A stretch of DNA of 64,000 nucleotides from assembly GCA_019750335.1 (NCBI GenBank), contig JAIEOQ010000008.1, positions 434,001 to 498,000 of the forward strand, written 5' to 3'. A program made the translations under genes and the position numbers. This document shows positions 40,873 through 50,056 of this stretch, in pieces (position 1 is the stretch's first letter; each line of letters begins with the position of its first letter). Origin of the DNA: Candidatus Obscuribacterales bacterium (lineage in GTDB: Bacteria; Cyanobacteriota; Vampirovibrionia; Obscuribacterales; Obscuribacteraceae). The notes beneath the pieces were generated by a model. It made no database searches. It was not told the DNA's origin and saw only the letters and a list, made by a program, of their open reading frames with translations.

Positions 40873-42267
40873 ATGAAGAGCTCGCTCATTTTGCGTTTGA
40901 CGATGCCGAAAGGCCCACGTATTTTCAACTGCGTTAAAACAACTCTTGCTGACGCAGGCGCTGAGCTGGAATCAACCAGCGTCGTAACGTCGCAAGGCAA
41001 AACAATTACTCGCGATCTGACCGTCAAAATCGACGACGACAAACGCGCAGGCATGGAAGAAGCGGTTAACGCCCTGGACGGCATCAACATCCGCCACGTT
41101 TCGGATGCTGTTGAATTGGCGCATCTAGGCGGCAAGTTGCAAGTGTCAGGCAAGCGTCCAATTACTAACTTGGCAGACCTAGCTATCTCCTACACCCCCG
41201 GGGTTGCGAAAGTCTGCAAAGCAATTGCTGCCGATCCCGAGAAAGCGCATAATCTGACGATTAAGCGAAACACTGTTGCCGTAGTCAGCGACGGCTCACG
41301 CGTACTTGCGCTGGGCAACATCGGTCCTTACGCTGCTATGCCGGTGATGGAAGGTAAGGCACAACTCTTCCGCCAGTTCGGTGGTGTCGACGCCTTTCCA
41401 ATCTGTCTTGACACACAAGACCCCGAAGAGATCATTCGCACGGTCAAGCTGATTGCCCCCGCATTTGGTGGCATCAACTTGGAGGACATCGCTTCGCCGG
41501 AATGCTACGAAATTGAACGTCGCTTGCAAGCCGAGCTGGATATCCCGGTTTTGCACGACGATCAACACGGCACGGCAATCGCTGTTTTAGCAGCGACGAT
41601 TAACGCCGTTAAGCTTGTGCGCAAACACATGAGCAAGCTGAAAATTGTAGCTAGCGGGGTCGGCGCTGCCGGCTTAGCTTGCAGCAAAATGCTTCTGGCT
41701 GCCGGTGTTAAAAACCTAATCGGTTTCAACAAAGGCGGCGCTGTTTATGCCGGACGCGAGGGTTTAAGCAGTGAAGAACAGTGGCTGGCCGCCAACTCCA
41801 ATCCGCACGGCTTCAAAGGCACAATGCAAGAAGCTCTTGTCGACGCCGACATGTTCCTCGGTCTTTCAGTACCGGGAGTAATCAAAGCCGAAGATTTAAA
41901 GCCAATGCGTCGAGATCCGATTGTGTTCGCTTTGGCGAATCCGGTGCCGGAAGTCGATCCGGAAGCAGCAGCCAAATACGCGCGAGTAATCGCGACCGGC
42001 GGCTCCAACTTTCCGAATCAGATCAACAACGCCCTTGTGTTTCCCGGTCTTTTCCGTGGCGCTCTCGATTGTCGCGTGCGCCAGATTACCGAAGAGATGA
42101 AGCTTGCCGCGGCACGGGCTCTTGCTGACGTGATTAAGCCTGCCGACCGCGACGACGACCATATCATTCCCAACGTTTTTGACACCAAAGTGGCTGCGGC
42201 TGTCGCCGGCGCCGTAGTCAAAGTAGCAATTGATCGTGGTTTAGCACGACGCATTCCGAAAGGATAA
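40873..42267 (+). CDS. Malic enzyme with N-terminal ACT domain
   Basis: A 464-residue protein. Residues 1-80 look like an ACT regulatory domain (ILRLTMPKGP...IFNCVKTTLADAGA). The catalytic part follows: ISYTPGVA with Tyr107, GNIGPYAAMPVMEGK, GGINLEDIASPECYEIE (metal ligands), HDDQHGTAIAV and the nucleotide site VASGVGAAGLA. It decarboxylates malate to pyruvate with NAD(P). It is followed 2 nt later by a small membrane protein gene whose ribosome site lies across the stop codon, so the two are coupled. Confidence 0.93.
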   Translation: MKSSLILRLTMPKGPRIFNCVKTTLADAGAELESTSVVTSQGKTITRDLTVKIDDDKRAGMEEAVNALDGINIRHVSDAVELAHLGGKLQVSGKRPITNLADLAISYTPGVAKVCKAIAADPEKAHNLTIKRNTVAVVSDGSRVLALGNIGPYAAMPVMEGKAQLFRQFGGVDAFPICLDTQDPEEIIRTVKLIAPAFGGINLEDIASPECYEIERRLQAELDIPVLHDDQHGTAIAVLAATINAVKLVRKHMSKLKIVASGVGAAGLACSKMLLAAGVKNLIGFNKGGAVYAGREGLSSEEQWLAANSNPHGFKGTMQEALVDADMFLGLSVPGVIKAEDLKPMRRDPIVFALANPVPEVDPEAAAKYARVIATGGSNFPNQINNALVFPGLFRGALDCRVRQITEEMKLAAARALADVIKPADRDDDHIIPNVFDTKVAAAVAGAVVKVAIDRGLARRIPKG

Positions 42268-42269
42268 AC

Positions 42270-42476
42270 ATGTACCTCATTTACCTGATTGCCATTGTTT
42301 TCTGGGAAGTCGTTAAATACGGCTTCGTTTACTGGGTCGGCGCTGCAGCACTTGTGTCCGGCATCACTTGGGCAAGCGGCGGCAGCCCGCGCACAGCACT
42401 GATCTGCTCGGTCGTTGTTGGTGTGATTGTTGCTCTAATCGTCACAATGGGTGCCATTGAAAACGGCTTCCACTAA
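42270..42476 (+). CDS. Small two-helix membrane protein, 68 aa
   Basis: AAAGGAT across the malic enzyme stop serves as its ribosome site. Two membrane helices (YLIYLIAIVFWEVVKYGFVY and ALICSVVVGVIVALIVTMGA) flank a GGS turn. It is paralogous to the minus-strand protein at 51022-51231 (shared SGGS..TA...SV....ALIVT). Function unknown. Confidence 0.65.
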   Translation: MYLIYLIAIVFWEVVKYGFVYWVGAAALVSGITWASGGSPRTALICSVVVGVIVALIVTMGAIENGFH

Positions 42477-42572
42477 TCGAAGTGTTCGCAGTTCGCGCGT
42501 TACGACATGCATTTTGGTTTAAGTCTGGCGAGCCAAAAGTCAGATTACACTCACCCAGAAAGTACAGTCAGC

Positions 42573-42992
42573 ATGTCTCCGAACCTCAAGAAGTGGTCTT
42601 TCACCGCCGTTCTGCTCGGTTTGAACGTACTTCTCGCCAAGTTGATCGCTCCGCTACCGCTTTTCAAAGACGTGAAGCTCGACCTTAATAGCAAGGGCTG
42701 CGGTCTCTTTTTGCTAACCGCCATCGTCGTTGCCGTTAGCAGCGCCTACTTGTTCTCGCTCCTGAAGCTGCCGAAGTGGCGGAATCAGGTTGTGGGTTCC
42801 TTTCTCGCCTCATTCATCACTTGGCTCGTGATTCCGGCTTCACTGCTGATTGCTAACGCCATCGCACCGGTTGACGCCGCTTACAGCGGCAGCATTTGGG
42901 CTTGGGTTGCGATCTCCGCACAAATCGCCGGCATCATTGCTTTGGATGATTGGAATCGCCGCCGCATCGACAGCCAAGTCGCTGGCAGCTAG
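42573..42992 (+). CDS. Four-helix membrane protein, unknown
   Basis: Start set at the ATG 42573 (MSPNLKKW); the frame opens at 42507 and neither start has a good site. Four hydrophobic segments: FTAVLLGLNVLLAKLIAPL, LFLLTAIVVAVSSAYLFSLL, SFITWLVIPASLLIANAIA and IWAWVAISAQIAGIIAL. No family. A terminator follows. Confidence 0.55.
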   Translation: MSPNLKKWSFTAVLLGLNVLLAKLIAPLPLFKDVKLDLNSKGCGLFLLTAIVVAVSSAYLFSLLKLPKWRNQVVGSFLASFITWLVIPASLLIANAIAPVDAAYSGSIWAWVAISAQIAGIIALDDWNRRRIDSQVAGS

Positions 42993-43025
42993 TTGGTTTA
43001 ACTTATAACAATAACTGAGTTTTAT

Positions 43026-43074
43026 AGAGCCGCAGCCCTGGCATCGTATGCTGGAATAAGGCTGCGGCTCTTTT
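43026..43074 (+). terminator. Intrinsic terminator
   Basis: Perfect 12-bp stem AGAGCCGCAGCC / GGCTGCGGCTCT followed by TTT. Confidence 0.8.
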
Positions 43075-43096
43075 ATCGCGACTAAAGGAACTCCTC

Positions 43097-45301
43097 ATGA
43101 ATCCGAATCTGCTTCCTATCTTGCTGTGGGTCGTACCTTCCATTGTCGGTCTTCTGCTTTTACTGATCTTCGGGCGGAAGTTTTTTGTCAACGTCGGCTC
43201 CACCAGCATTGCTATTCTTGAGCGCCGCTATTGGGGGCGAAAGCTGCCCGCCGGGCGCGTACTGGCCGCCAACAAAGAAATCGGCTTGCAAGCCGGCTAC
43301 CTGTCGCCGGGCTTTTATCCTCTTTTCTGGCCCTTCACGGTGGTCTCGAAAAAAGTCGCGAACCTGGAGATCGGCGCGGATAACCTGGGCGTAGTTACTG
43401 CCTTGGACGGTGAACCGCTGCCGGCGGATCGCATTTTTGCCCGCGACACCGCAGGGGACAACCATAACGGCTTCCAAGATCCGGTTGGATTTTTGTCGCA
43501 CCAGGGTATGCGCGGTACGCAATTGCGCCTGCTTACGCCCGGTACGCACAAGATCCATCCTTGCTTGTTTACCGTAGAACTGATCGCCAAAACGGTGATT
43601 CCGGAAGGCAAGATCGGCGTGATTACGGCTGCCGACGGCGCCGCATTGGAAGCCGGACAGCTGATCGGCAAGCGGGTTGCCGGTCACGATAACTTCCAGA
43701 AGGCTGATGCTTTCTTGCAAGCCGGTGGACAGAAGGGACCGCAAGTCGACTTCTTGCGCCCGGGTACCTACAACATCAATACCAAGATCTTCCGGGTTGA
43801 GGTGCGCGACGCGGTCAAGGTCACCGATGAAAACGTCGGTATCGTTGAAGCGCTGGCCGGCGAACCGATGGTCCGCGGCGACGTTGTGGCTGAAACGCCG
43901 GAACTCGGCACGCACAACAGCTACCAGGACGGGCAAGCCTTCCTCGACGGGAACGGTAAGCGCGGTCCGCAAGAGCTGGTGTTGCGTCCGGGTACGTTCT
44001 ACATCAATCCCTATCTGTTCACGGTCAAGTTGATGCCGATGACGGTGATTAAAGAAGGCACCGTCGGCGTGATGATTTCCAACATCGGCCGGGACCCCTC
44101 GCAGCTCGACGCGGATCAAAACGAAACTCCGCCTAGTGAGGGTAGTGCTACGGATCCCGAAGATGCGCGCCTGAGCAAAGGCGTGCGCCAGCGTCACGTC
44201 GTGCCCAACGGCTATCGCGGTATTCAGCAAGAGGTGCTTGGGCCGGGCTCTTATCCGATCAACCCGCTTGCTCACAAAGTGATCCCGATTCCGACTACGA
44301 CCCGCTCGGTCGAATGGTCCGAAACCGAAGGTCAAGGCTCGGGTCAAGGCCAACAGCAGCGCCAAGCTGCTTCCACATTCGATCCTTTCTCCGTGGTTTC
44401 CAGCGACGGCTTCAACATGAAAGTTGAAGTGCGCTGCCAGTACCGCATCTTGCCCGAGAATGCACCTTACGTGCTACAAAAACTCGGCTCGATTGCCGAA
44501 CTGGAACGCAACGTCATCCACCCGCAAATCGACGGTATCTTCCGCGCGCAAGTGTCGAAGTCGCCAGCGATTAACTACCAGCAAAAACGAGCCGAAGAGC
44601 AAGAACAAGCTCAAGAAGCCGTTCGCCAGGATCTGCGGCAGTATAAAGTTGAGGTCGTCTCAGTGATGATCTGCAACATCGTGCTGCCCGAAGAGTTGAT
44701 GCACACGACTCAAGAAAAGAATCTGGCTCAACAGAAGGAATCGATGTTCGACGCTCAGGAGAAGGCTGAGCAACGTCGCATCGAATTTGAAAGCACACGC
44801 GCGCGCGCCGATCAGCAAGGCAAATTGATGGCGGCTAAGGTCGGCATCGACGTCGCCGAGCACGAAGCGAAGCAAGCCGAAAAGCGGGCTCAAGGTGCGG
44901 CTTCAGCCGTTACCTTGGCGGCAACGGCTGAAGCGGATCGGATTGAAAAGACCGGTAAGGCTGAAGCTGCCGTGATCACCGCTCGCGGTGAAGCGCAAGC
45001 CAAGGCCTACGAAGGGCAGGTGGCAGCGCTCACTGCGCAAGGGGTCACCGCGGTTGAGCTCTTCAAGTTGATCGCCACCGGCAAGATCAAGATCACGCCG
45101 GACGTTGTCGTCAGCGGGCAGGGTGGCAGCGAAAACGGTTTGGTTCAGCTCTTGTTGGCCAATGCCGTTCAAACCAGCTTGAAGCCTCAAACGGCTACTC
45201 AGGCTGCACCGGAAGCCAGCGTACTGCCGGTTGCCGAGGGCGAAACCACAACCGCTGCCGAACCGGCGCTGGAAACCCCGGCAGTGCCAGCTAAAGCCTA
45301 A
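43097..45301 (+). CDS. SPFH/flotillin-like membrane protein with tandem N-terminal repeats
   Basis: A 734-residue protein with AAGGAA upstream. A membrane helix at 6-25 precedes four related ~75-residue units (about 35-90 divergent, then 98-172, 174-246, 248-322), each with G-[VI]-[VI]-x-A-x-x-G near the start and [LR]-x-PG-[TF]-x-x-[IL] near the end. An SPFH domain (~365-510, IQQEVLGPGSYPINPLAH to VVSVMICNIVLP) follows. An Ala/Glu/Gln-rich coiled coil (~510-650) and a disordered Ala/Pro/Glu tail end the protein. It presumably forms large oligomeric membrane-bound assemblies. A 75-residue membrane protein is encoded directly after it, recalling flotillin-NfeD type pairs, though that partner is not NfeD. 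Confidence 0.85.
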   Translation: MNPNLLPILLWVVPSIVGLLLLLIFGRKFFVNVGSTSIAILERRYWGRKLPAGRVLAANKEIGLQAGYLSPGFYPLFWPFTVVSKKVANLEIGADNLGVVTALDGEPLPADRIFARDTAGDNHNGFQDPVGFLSHQGMRGTQLRLLTPGTHKIHPCLFTVELIAKTVIPEGKIGVITAADGAALEAGQLIGKRVAGHDNFQKADAFLQAGGQKGPQVDFLRPGTYNINTKIFRVEVRDAVKVTDENVGIVEALAGEPMVRGDVVAETPELGTHNSYQDGQAFLDGNGKRGPQELVLRPGTFYINPYLFTVKLMPMTVIKEGTVGVMISNIGRDPSQLDADQNETPPSEGSATDPEDARLSKGVRQRHVVPNGYRGIQQEVLGPGSYPINPLAHKVIPIPTTTRSVEWSETEGQGSGQGQQQRQAASTFDPFSVVSSDGFNMKVEVRCQYRILPENAPYVLQKLGSIAELERNVIHPQIDGIFRAQVSKSPAINYQQKRAEEQEQAQEAVRQDLRQYKVEVVSVMICNIVLPEELMHTTQEKNLAQQKESMFDAQEKAEQRRIEFESTRARADQQGKLMAAKVGIDVAEHEAKQAEKRAQGAASAVTLAATAEADRIEKTGKAEAAVITARGEAQAKAYEGQVAALTAQGVTAVELFKLIATGKIKITPDVVVSGQGGSENGLVQLLLANAVQTSLKPQTATQAAPEASVLPVAEGETTTAAEPALETPAVPAKA

Positions 45302-45318
45302 ACTGCAATCTGATTTAC

Positions 45319-45345
45319 AGCTGCCGGCTGGGGTAGTCGGCAGCT
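45319..45345 (+). repeat. Intercistronic hairpin
   Basis: AGCTGCCG / CGGCAGCT between the SPFH gene and the small membrane gene. Confidence 0.4.
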
Positions 45346-45374
45346 AACTTTAACCTCCTCACACGGACACAAAA

Positions 45375-45602
45375 ATGGGCAAAATCATCTTCGCCGGCGG
45401 ACTCTTTGGATTCGTCTGCTGGCTTGTGGCACTGGCTGCCTGGATTCACGGGATCATCCTCGCCTTCTCGGCCAGCGTTCTTTTGGGAATCATCTGCTTT
45501 TTCATTCAAGCGCCTTTTCCGATCTTTTCCATCGCTTACTGGATCACGGGAATTGATTTGGCTCAACGCATCGTTGATGCCTTGCCGCAAATCTTCGGCT
45601 AA
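45375..45602 (+). CDS. Small two-helix membrane protein, 75 aa
   Basis: Two long hydrophobic segments (IIFAGGLFGFVCWLVALAAW and IILAFSASVLLGIICFFIQA) and an amphipathic C-terminal helix (IDLAQRIVDALPQ). The ribosome site is weak (GGAC). Directly downstream of the SPFH gene, so a partner role is possible. Unrecognised. Confidence 0.55.
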   Translation: MGKIIFAGGLFGFVCWLVALAAWIHGIILAFSASVLLGIICFFIQAPFPIFSIAYWITGIDLAQRIVDALPQIFG

Positions 45603-45641
45603 GTCGTGAGCTGATCGCGAGGTAGCTCGATCGCTGTGGTT

Positions 45642-45673
45642 GGTGGTCCGGTTCAAAGAAAAACCGGGCCACC
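45642..45673 (+). terminator. Hairpin after the SPFH operon
   Basis: GGTGGTCCGGTT pairs with AACCGGGCCACC (one G-U/mismatch). No T-tract, but it lies 40 bp past the last gene. Confidence 0.5.
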
Positions 45674-45742
45674 AGCTGCGGCATCATCTCAAAAACATTT
45701 TTTGTTCTTTATCTAGTCGTACATATAGTAAAACACTAAAAC

Positions 45743-45784
45743 AAAAAAGAGCGGCTGGAATACAACTCCAGTCCGCTCTTTTTT
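45743..45784. terminator. Bidirectional terminator
   Basis: AAAAAAGAGCGG / CCGCTCTTTTTT with an inner CTGGA/TCCAG stem. It serves both the plus-strand SPFH unit and the convergent minus-strand genes. Confidence 0.88.
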
Positions 45785-45819
45785 GTTCAGAAAGACGCCC
45801 GCGCGATCAACGCCGCAAG

Positions 45820-46329
45820 CTAGGCGGCACTGACAACCACGCCGTTCAAGGCTCCCTCTTCGGAGCTCCAGATCCTATCGCCGGTCTCTCCGGCACCGGT
45901 GGAAAGATGAACGCTCTCGAGCGTAATCATCATCATCCCGGTGCGCGACAGATTGCAATGATCGATATCACGATTGAAGCCCTGAACGATACCGGCGCTG
46001 TACATCGCACTCCAAATCAGGTTGTCAACTCCGTAGCAGCGTCGATCGTAGTAAAACACGCCGATGTCGGGAAACTCACCGGTTCGGGCATAAGCCGCCG
46101 CCAATTGACTTCGAATCGAGAAGACAAAGCGTTCGCGCTTCGAATCGAAATCTTTGATTCCAAAATGATTGCGCAAATGCGCATTCCAAAACTTGGCAGC
46201 AAACTCGACGGCGCCGCTGGCGAAAGCACGCTTACAGCGGGCTTTAAGCATCCGCTGGCGAATTTCACAAACAGCCGTGAAAAGCACCATGCAGGCATAA
46301 ACGATCAGAATCAGATACCCGGGGCTCAT
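45820..46329 (-). CDS. Membrane-anchored paralog A, 169 aa
   Basis: One N-terminal membrane helix (GYLILIVYACMVLFTAVCE), then a domain shared with the gene at 46383-46892: FAAKFWNAHL, AAYARTGEFPDIGVFYYDRR, YGVDNLIWSAMYSAGIV, FNRDIDHCNLSRTGMM. Local duplication is clear. The domain is unrecognised; the NRDIDH and YGVD elements are the invariant ones. A likely envelope-facing or cytoplasmic membrane-tethered protein. Confidence 0.65.
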   Translation of the reverse strand: MSPGYLILIVYACMVLFTAVCEIRQRMLKARCKRAFASGAVEFAAKFWNAHLRNHFGIKDFDSKRERFVFSIRSQLAAAYARTGEFPDIGVFYYDRRCYGVDNLIWSAMYSAGIVQGFNRDIDHCNLSRTGMMMITLESVHLSTGAGETGDRIWSSEEGALNGVVVSAA

Positions 46330-46382
46330 GCTTTTTTCTCACAATGAAAGTACGGAGAGGAAGTTGGTTAGCTCGATCAAAC

Positions 46383-46892
46383 TCAGCAAGCAACAGGAGC
46401 ATAGCCAGCATCAGCCGGCACCGTCGGACACTGGCCGTCAGCACGCCAAAGGTCGAAACTGCCGGGACCATCATTGTGGAGGAATTGAACTCGTGTCAGC
46501 GAGATTTCCATCCGCCCACTTGAGCTCAGCTTCATATGGTCGATGTCCCGATTCATGCCGCTGACGATTTTCGCTCCATGCATAGCCGACCAAAGCAAAT
46601 CATCGACGCCGTACTGATGCGGCCCATAGAAGAAAACACCGATCAGCGGAAAACAACCGGTGTTGGCATAAGCCTGCACCAATCCGAAGTGGATATTCTC
46701 GGCGAACACGCGCCGGCTCAAGTTGATGTCCCATTGGTCATTCAGACGCACCGACCAGAACTTCACGGCATATTTCACAGCCTCGCTGTGAAACGCCTGG
46801 TTGAAGCGTCGGCGATACAAATAACCGCGAACCAGGTAAACGACGCAGGCAAGAGCGACGCAAACCAAGATCAGATCAGGAAGATACTTCAT
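46383..46892 (-). CDS. Membrane-anchored paralog B, 169 aa
   Basis: AGGAAT 7 nt before the ATG. N-terminal membrane helix (LILVCVALACVVYLVRGYLY), then the same domain as paralog A: YAVKFWSVRL, QAYANTGCFPLIGVFFYGPH, YGVDDLLWSAMHGAKIVSG, MNRDIDHMKLSSSGRMEISL. Same length as its neighbour; a tandem duplication. Function unknown. Confidence 0.65.
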   Translation of the reverse strand: MKYLPDLILVCVALACVVYLVRGYLYRRRFNQAFHSEAVKYAVKFWSVRLNDQWDINLSRRVFAENIHFGLVQAYANTGCFPLIGVFFYGPHQYGVDDLLWSAMHGAKIVSGMNRDIDHMKLSSSGRMEISLTRVQFLHNDGPGSFDLWRADGQCPTVPADAGYAPVAC

Positions 46893-46934
46893 GTGAATGA
46901 TTCCTCGGATTAGAAAGTATTCAATCGAACTGAA

Positions 46935-48584
46935 TTAACGCTTTTCAGGCTGCGAAATCTTCTCTTCCAGCACCTTGAGACCGGCAGCGAGCTGCTCGTC
47001 CTCTTTGGTGCCGCGGGATTGCCGCGCTTCGTGATGCGGCTTCAGCCCTTTGCCGTTCAGCTTGAAACCATCCGGAGTGCTGAATTCGCCGACCGTAACC
47101 TGCAGGATGCCGGCACCGAGCAGAGGTACCTCCTCGTAAGCGACCCCTTTGCCATAAGTGGTCTCACCAACCAGATCTGCCCGTCCGTTGTCCTTAAGAG
47201 CGCCGCAAAGCAGCTCGGCGGAGCTGGCGGTGAAGCTATCGGTGAGCACGACCATCGGCAAAGTTTGAAACTTACGATCAATCCCAGCCACTGCTTTTGT
47301 TTTATTCTCCTTGTTGAAGATCGCCGCCAAAGGGCTGGCTTTCGACTTAGTTTCCTCCAAGATTGAGCCGTTGCGATGGCTCATAACGACAATCGTGCTG
47401 CCTTTCGCCAAGAAGACCGTGCTCAAGAGTTTTGCTGTTTCCACGCGACCGCCTTGATTGCAACGCAAATCAAGAACGATACCGCGGATATCGCTATGCT
47501 CTTGGAAAAACTTTCCCCAGGTAAGAACGGTGTTGATCGCTTCCTGCTCCGAACCAAAATGAAGAAACTGCAAATAAGCAATCTTACCGGGGAGAACTTT
47601 TGTTTCCGCTACTTCAGGAAGATCAGCCTCGTAAGTCAGGTCAATCTTTTCGCTGCGGTTGTCGTGGATATAAACCACTTCAACCTTTTTGCCGACCTCG
47701 CCCAAAAGTACGGACTCAATTTCGCCGGCATTCATGCTTGAGAGCGGCTTGCCGCCGACCGAAACGATGATGTCGCCACGGCGCAACAGATTGCTTTTAT
47801 AAGCTTCACTGCTGTGATGCAAGCAATCGAGACGGCGCAGACCACGACTGTCGACTGTAACGTGCATGCCTAAGCGTCCTTCGGCATTTTCACCGGCTTC
47901 AACAATGGCCTTCAGCTCCGACAAGCTGGTGTATTGCGTCCAGCGATCCTTGACGCTACCTACAAGCTTGTTGATGGCAGCATCGAGATCTTGACGCGTT
48001 TTCAGATTGCCACGGACAGCCTCGAGTTGACGACCCAAATCAACATTGGCAAGCTTTTCCGGGTCGTAATACTTACCGGTAATCGCCACCCACGCCTCCA
48101 TATACATCATCTCAAGTATGTTCGGCGGCACCGGCAAAGTGCTCGGATCCAAGTTTGTCGATTTGTCCTCGCCAGCACCGTAAAACAGTCGAGTGTTGTT
48201 CTGGAGCCACGGACTGTTTGGATTAAGCTCAATTTTCTTGCCCGGCGGCAAGAGAGTATTCAAATCAGCCGGAAGCGATGAAGGACGCGGAAGAACCTTC
48301 GGTAACTCGGTGCGCAAGAGCGGATGGTCGGGATTGAACTTTACGTTCGCCGGAATTTTGATCTCTTTGAGATCGAGGGGTCGCGGCGCCATTGTCTCCT
48401 TGATCGCGGGAGCCGCCGGCACCGGAGGCAAAGGTCGCCGTTGAACCGGCACATCAAAGCGCGGATTGACGATGTTGATCTCGTCGGCAGCCGGCGGCGC
48501 GATCGGCGTCCCTTCTTGAGCGTAGGATGACAGAGCCAGGCTGCAAACCAACAAGAAAGCAAACATTTTGTTGAACATTGACAT
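46935..48584 (-). CDS. S41 C-terminal processing peptidase, exported
   Basis: Start at 48584 (AAAGG upstream) gives 549 residues with signal peptide FAFLLVCSLALSSYA. A long Pro-rich N-terminal segment precedes the protease. The PDZ domain begins near GRLGMHVTVDSRGLRRLD and includes LLRRGDIIVSVGGKPLSS. The S41 core has GIVLDLRCNQGG, nucleophile region DSFTASSAELLCGAL and the Lys of TTYGKGVA. It cleaves proteins near their C-termini in the periplasm or at the cell surface. It is one of three S41 proteases in the window. Confidence 0.9.
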   Translation of the reverse strand: MSMFNKMFAFLLVCSLALSSYAQEGTPIAPPAADEINIVNPRFDVPVQRRPLPPVPAAPAIKETMAPRPLDLKEIKIPANVKFNPDHPLLRTELPKVLPRPSSLPADLNTLLPPGKKIELNPNSPWLQNNTRLFYGAGEDKSTNLDPSTLPVPPNILEMMYMEAWVAITGKYYDPEKLANVDLGRQLEAVRGNLKTRQDLDAAINKLVGSVKDRWTQYTSLSELKAIVEAGENAEGRLGMHVTVDSRGLRRLDCLHHSSEAYKSNLLRRGDIIVSVGGKPLSSMNAGEIESVLLGEVGKKVEVVYIHDNRSEKIDLTYEADLPEVAETKVLPGKIAYLQFLHFGSEQEAINTVLTWGKFFQEHSDIRGIVLDLRCNQGGRVETAKLLSTVFLAKGSTIVVMSHRNGSILEETKSKASPLAAIFNKENKTKAVAGIDRKFQTLPMVVLTDSFTASSAELLCGALKDNGRADLVGETTYGKGVAYEEVPLLGAGILQVTVGEFSTPDGFKLNGKGLKPHHEARQSRGTKEDEQLAAGLKVLEEKISQPEKR

Positions 48585-48630
48585 GGCAGTGCCTTTCTCA
48601 GCACGAGGTTGATGAAACAAAATTTCAGAC

Positions 48631-49074
48631 TCAAACAACGGTTACACCGGGATATCTGGCAGCAAAGCGCTGCCAGTTCATTTCACGTAAAGGCAAACAA
48701 ATATTCGACTGCACGGCAATCGAAACTGAGGGAAAGCGAAAGAACAAGCCATCCACAGTCGAAAGCACGCACTGTTCGCTGTAGAGCCCGCCGACGCGAA
48801 AGTTTGTCGGCTTGATTTTTCTTGCGCTAAGCTCAATTGCAACTTGTAATGCACCGCACCAGCCGTATTTAGTCAACCGGCAAAAGTTCGCGTAACCGTT
48901 GAGCACTTCAAGAATACGTCGGTGAGTTTGACCTCTGCCCTGATATTCGAGAAGTAAAATTAAGTCGTTGTCTCCACGGGCAGCAGCCACAGCAGCTGCT
49001 ACCCGGTCGATATATGCGCCATCCGCTTCGTGCAGATATTGGTCTTGGGCGTCTACGACGACGAACACGTTCAT
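48631..49074 (-). CDS. Isochorismatase-fold protein
   Basis: Start at 49074 (AAAGG upstream); 147 residues. The cysteine-hydrolase triad of this fold appears in order: Asp8 in FVVVDAQDQY, Lys69 in RLTKYGWCG and Cys102 in GLYSEQCVLSTVDG. It is shorter than the ~180-residue norm. Related enzymes are nicotinamidases and N-carbamoyl hydrolases; the substrate here cannot be inferred. It sits between an S41 protease and a helical-repeat protein. Confidence 0.6.
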   Translation of the reverse strand: MNVFVVVDAQDQYLHEADGAYIDRVAAAVAAARGDNDLILLLEYQGRGQTHRRILEVLNGYANFCRLTKYGWCGALQVAIELSARKIKPTNFRVGGLYSEQCVLSTVDGLFFRFPSVSIAVQSNICLPLREMNWQRFAARYPGVTVV

Positions 49075-49123
49075 AGATTTGCCTTTCAGCAAAGCCGTGT
49101 GCATCGCCAAGACGCACCGGCAG

Positions 49124-50056
49124 TTATTCAAGATCCTCGGGAGGTCCCGGAGAAAAGACGTCGTCCATCTCCTTGTACGACGATTCAAACATCAGCCAAT
49201 ACTCCCGGAAAGGACTGGATGCCGGGTCGACGACCCACTCCAGAAAGACCTCCCGAGCGTAGGGCAACACATACGTCGCCGTATCGATTCTGCCGGTCTT
49301 CACCAAAACGTGACCGTACAGGGTAGCAAAAACGGCGTACCACCAGTGATTGATACCGAAGACTTGTTCGGCATGTTCAAAGGTCATACGCGCAATCTGC
49401 TCGGCACCGGCCCAGTCTTTGTGCTTGATCATGTGCTCGATCGAGCCGCGCCGCCCGCGAAAGAAATCGCTCACTTTCAACAGCTCAAACTGTTCGAAAT
49501 TGCTCTCAATCAATTCCAAAAGTTGTTGGCGCGGCTGCAAAATTGCATCCGAATCGGCGCGCCGAGCAGCAATTCGCGCCAAATCGGCGGCTTCAAGCAT
49601 TTCTTTGCAAACGCGAACGGCACCTTTGAAGCGCGCAGCAACAAAACTGTCCGGCTCAGGAATCTCGATCTGAATATCAGGTTCGTATTGGTCAACAAGC
49701 GCTAAGCCGGCGGCTTCGATGTCGGCAAGCAGAATCTCTCGCGCTTCGCCGAGATATTCAAGGGCTTTCCCAACGCTAACATGACAGCAAGCCATCTCGG
49801 AAAGAGCAACGACTTCCAGAAGCTTGTCTCCGGCAGTTCGTCCCATTTCGCGAGCCTGATTCATCATTGCCAGCGCACCAGACGGATGACACGAGCTGAA
49901 ACTTTGCGCCTGGACGATCAAACGGAAGCCTTCCGAGCAAGTAAAAAGGCTGTCCAGATTCAGCTCCACTTCACCAGTGCACCATTTGGAATAGATGGCA
50001 ACATCCGAGCCGAGCAAAGCTCTGACAAAATCAACTTGTTTCACAGACACGGGCAT
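49124..50056 (-). CDS. Helical-repeat (TPR-like) protein, 310 aa
   Basis: GAGGTGAT upstream. Repeating helix pairs such as ALAMMNQAREMGRTAGDKLL, AGAEQIARMTFEHAEQVFG and YAVFATLYGHVLVKTGRID fit a TPR/SEL1-type solenoid, though not every consensus position is kept. No signal peptide. Probably a cytoplasmic protein-binding scaffold. Confidence 0.6.
   Translation of the reverse strand: MPVSVKQVDFVRALLGSDVAIYSKWCTGEVELNLDSLFTCSEGFRLIVQAQSFSSCHPSGALAMMNQAREMGRTAGDKLLEVVALSEMACCHVSVGKALEYLGEAREILLADIEAAGLALVDQYEPDIQIEIPEPDSFVAARFKGAVRVCKEMLEAADLARIAARRADSDAILQPRQQLLELIESNFEQFELLKVSDFFRGRRGSIEHMIKHKDWAGAEQIARMTFEHAEQVFGINHWWYAVFATLYGHVLVKTGRIDTATYVLPYAREVFLEWVVDPASSPFREYWLMFESSYKEMDDVFSPGPPEDLE

Noticed and set aside
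43160..44365. 401-residue minus-strand open frame opposite the SPFH gene
   Set aside because: Antisense shadow of conserved repeats; His/Arg-rich with no start signal.
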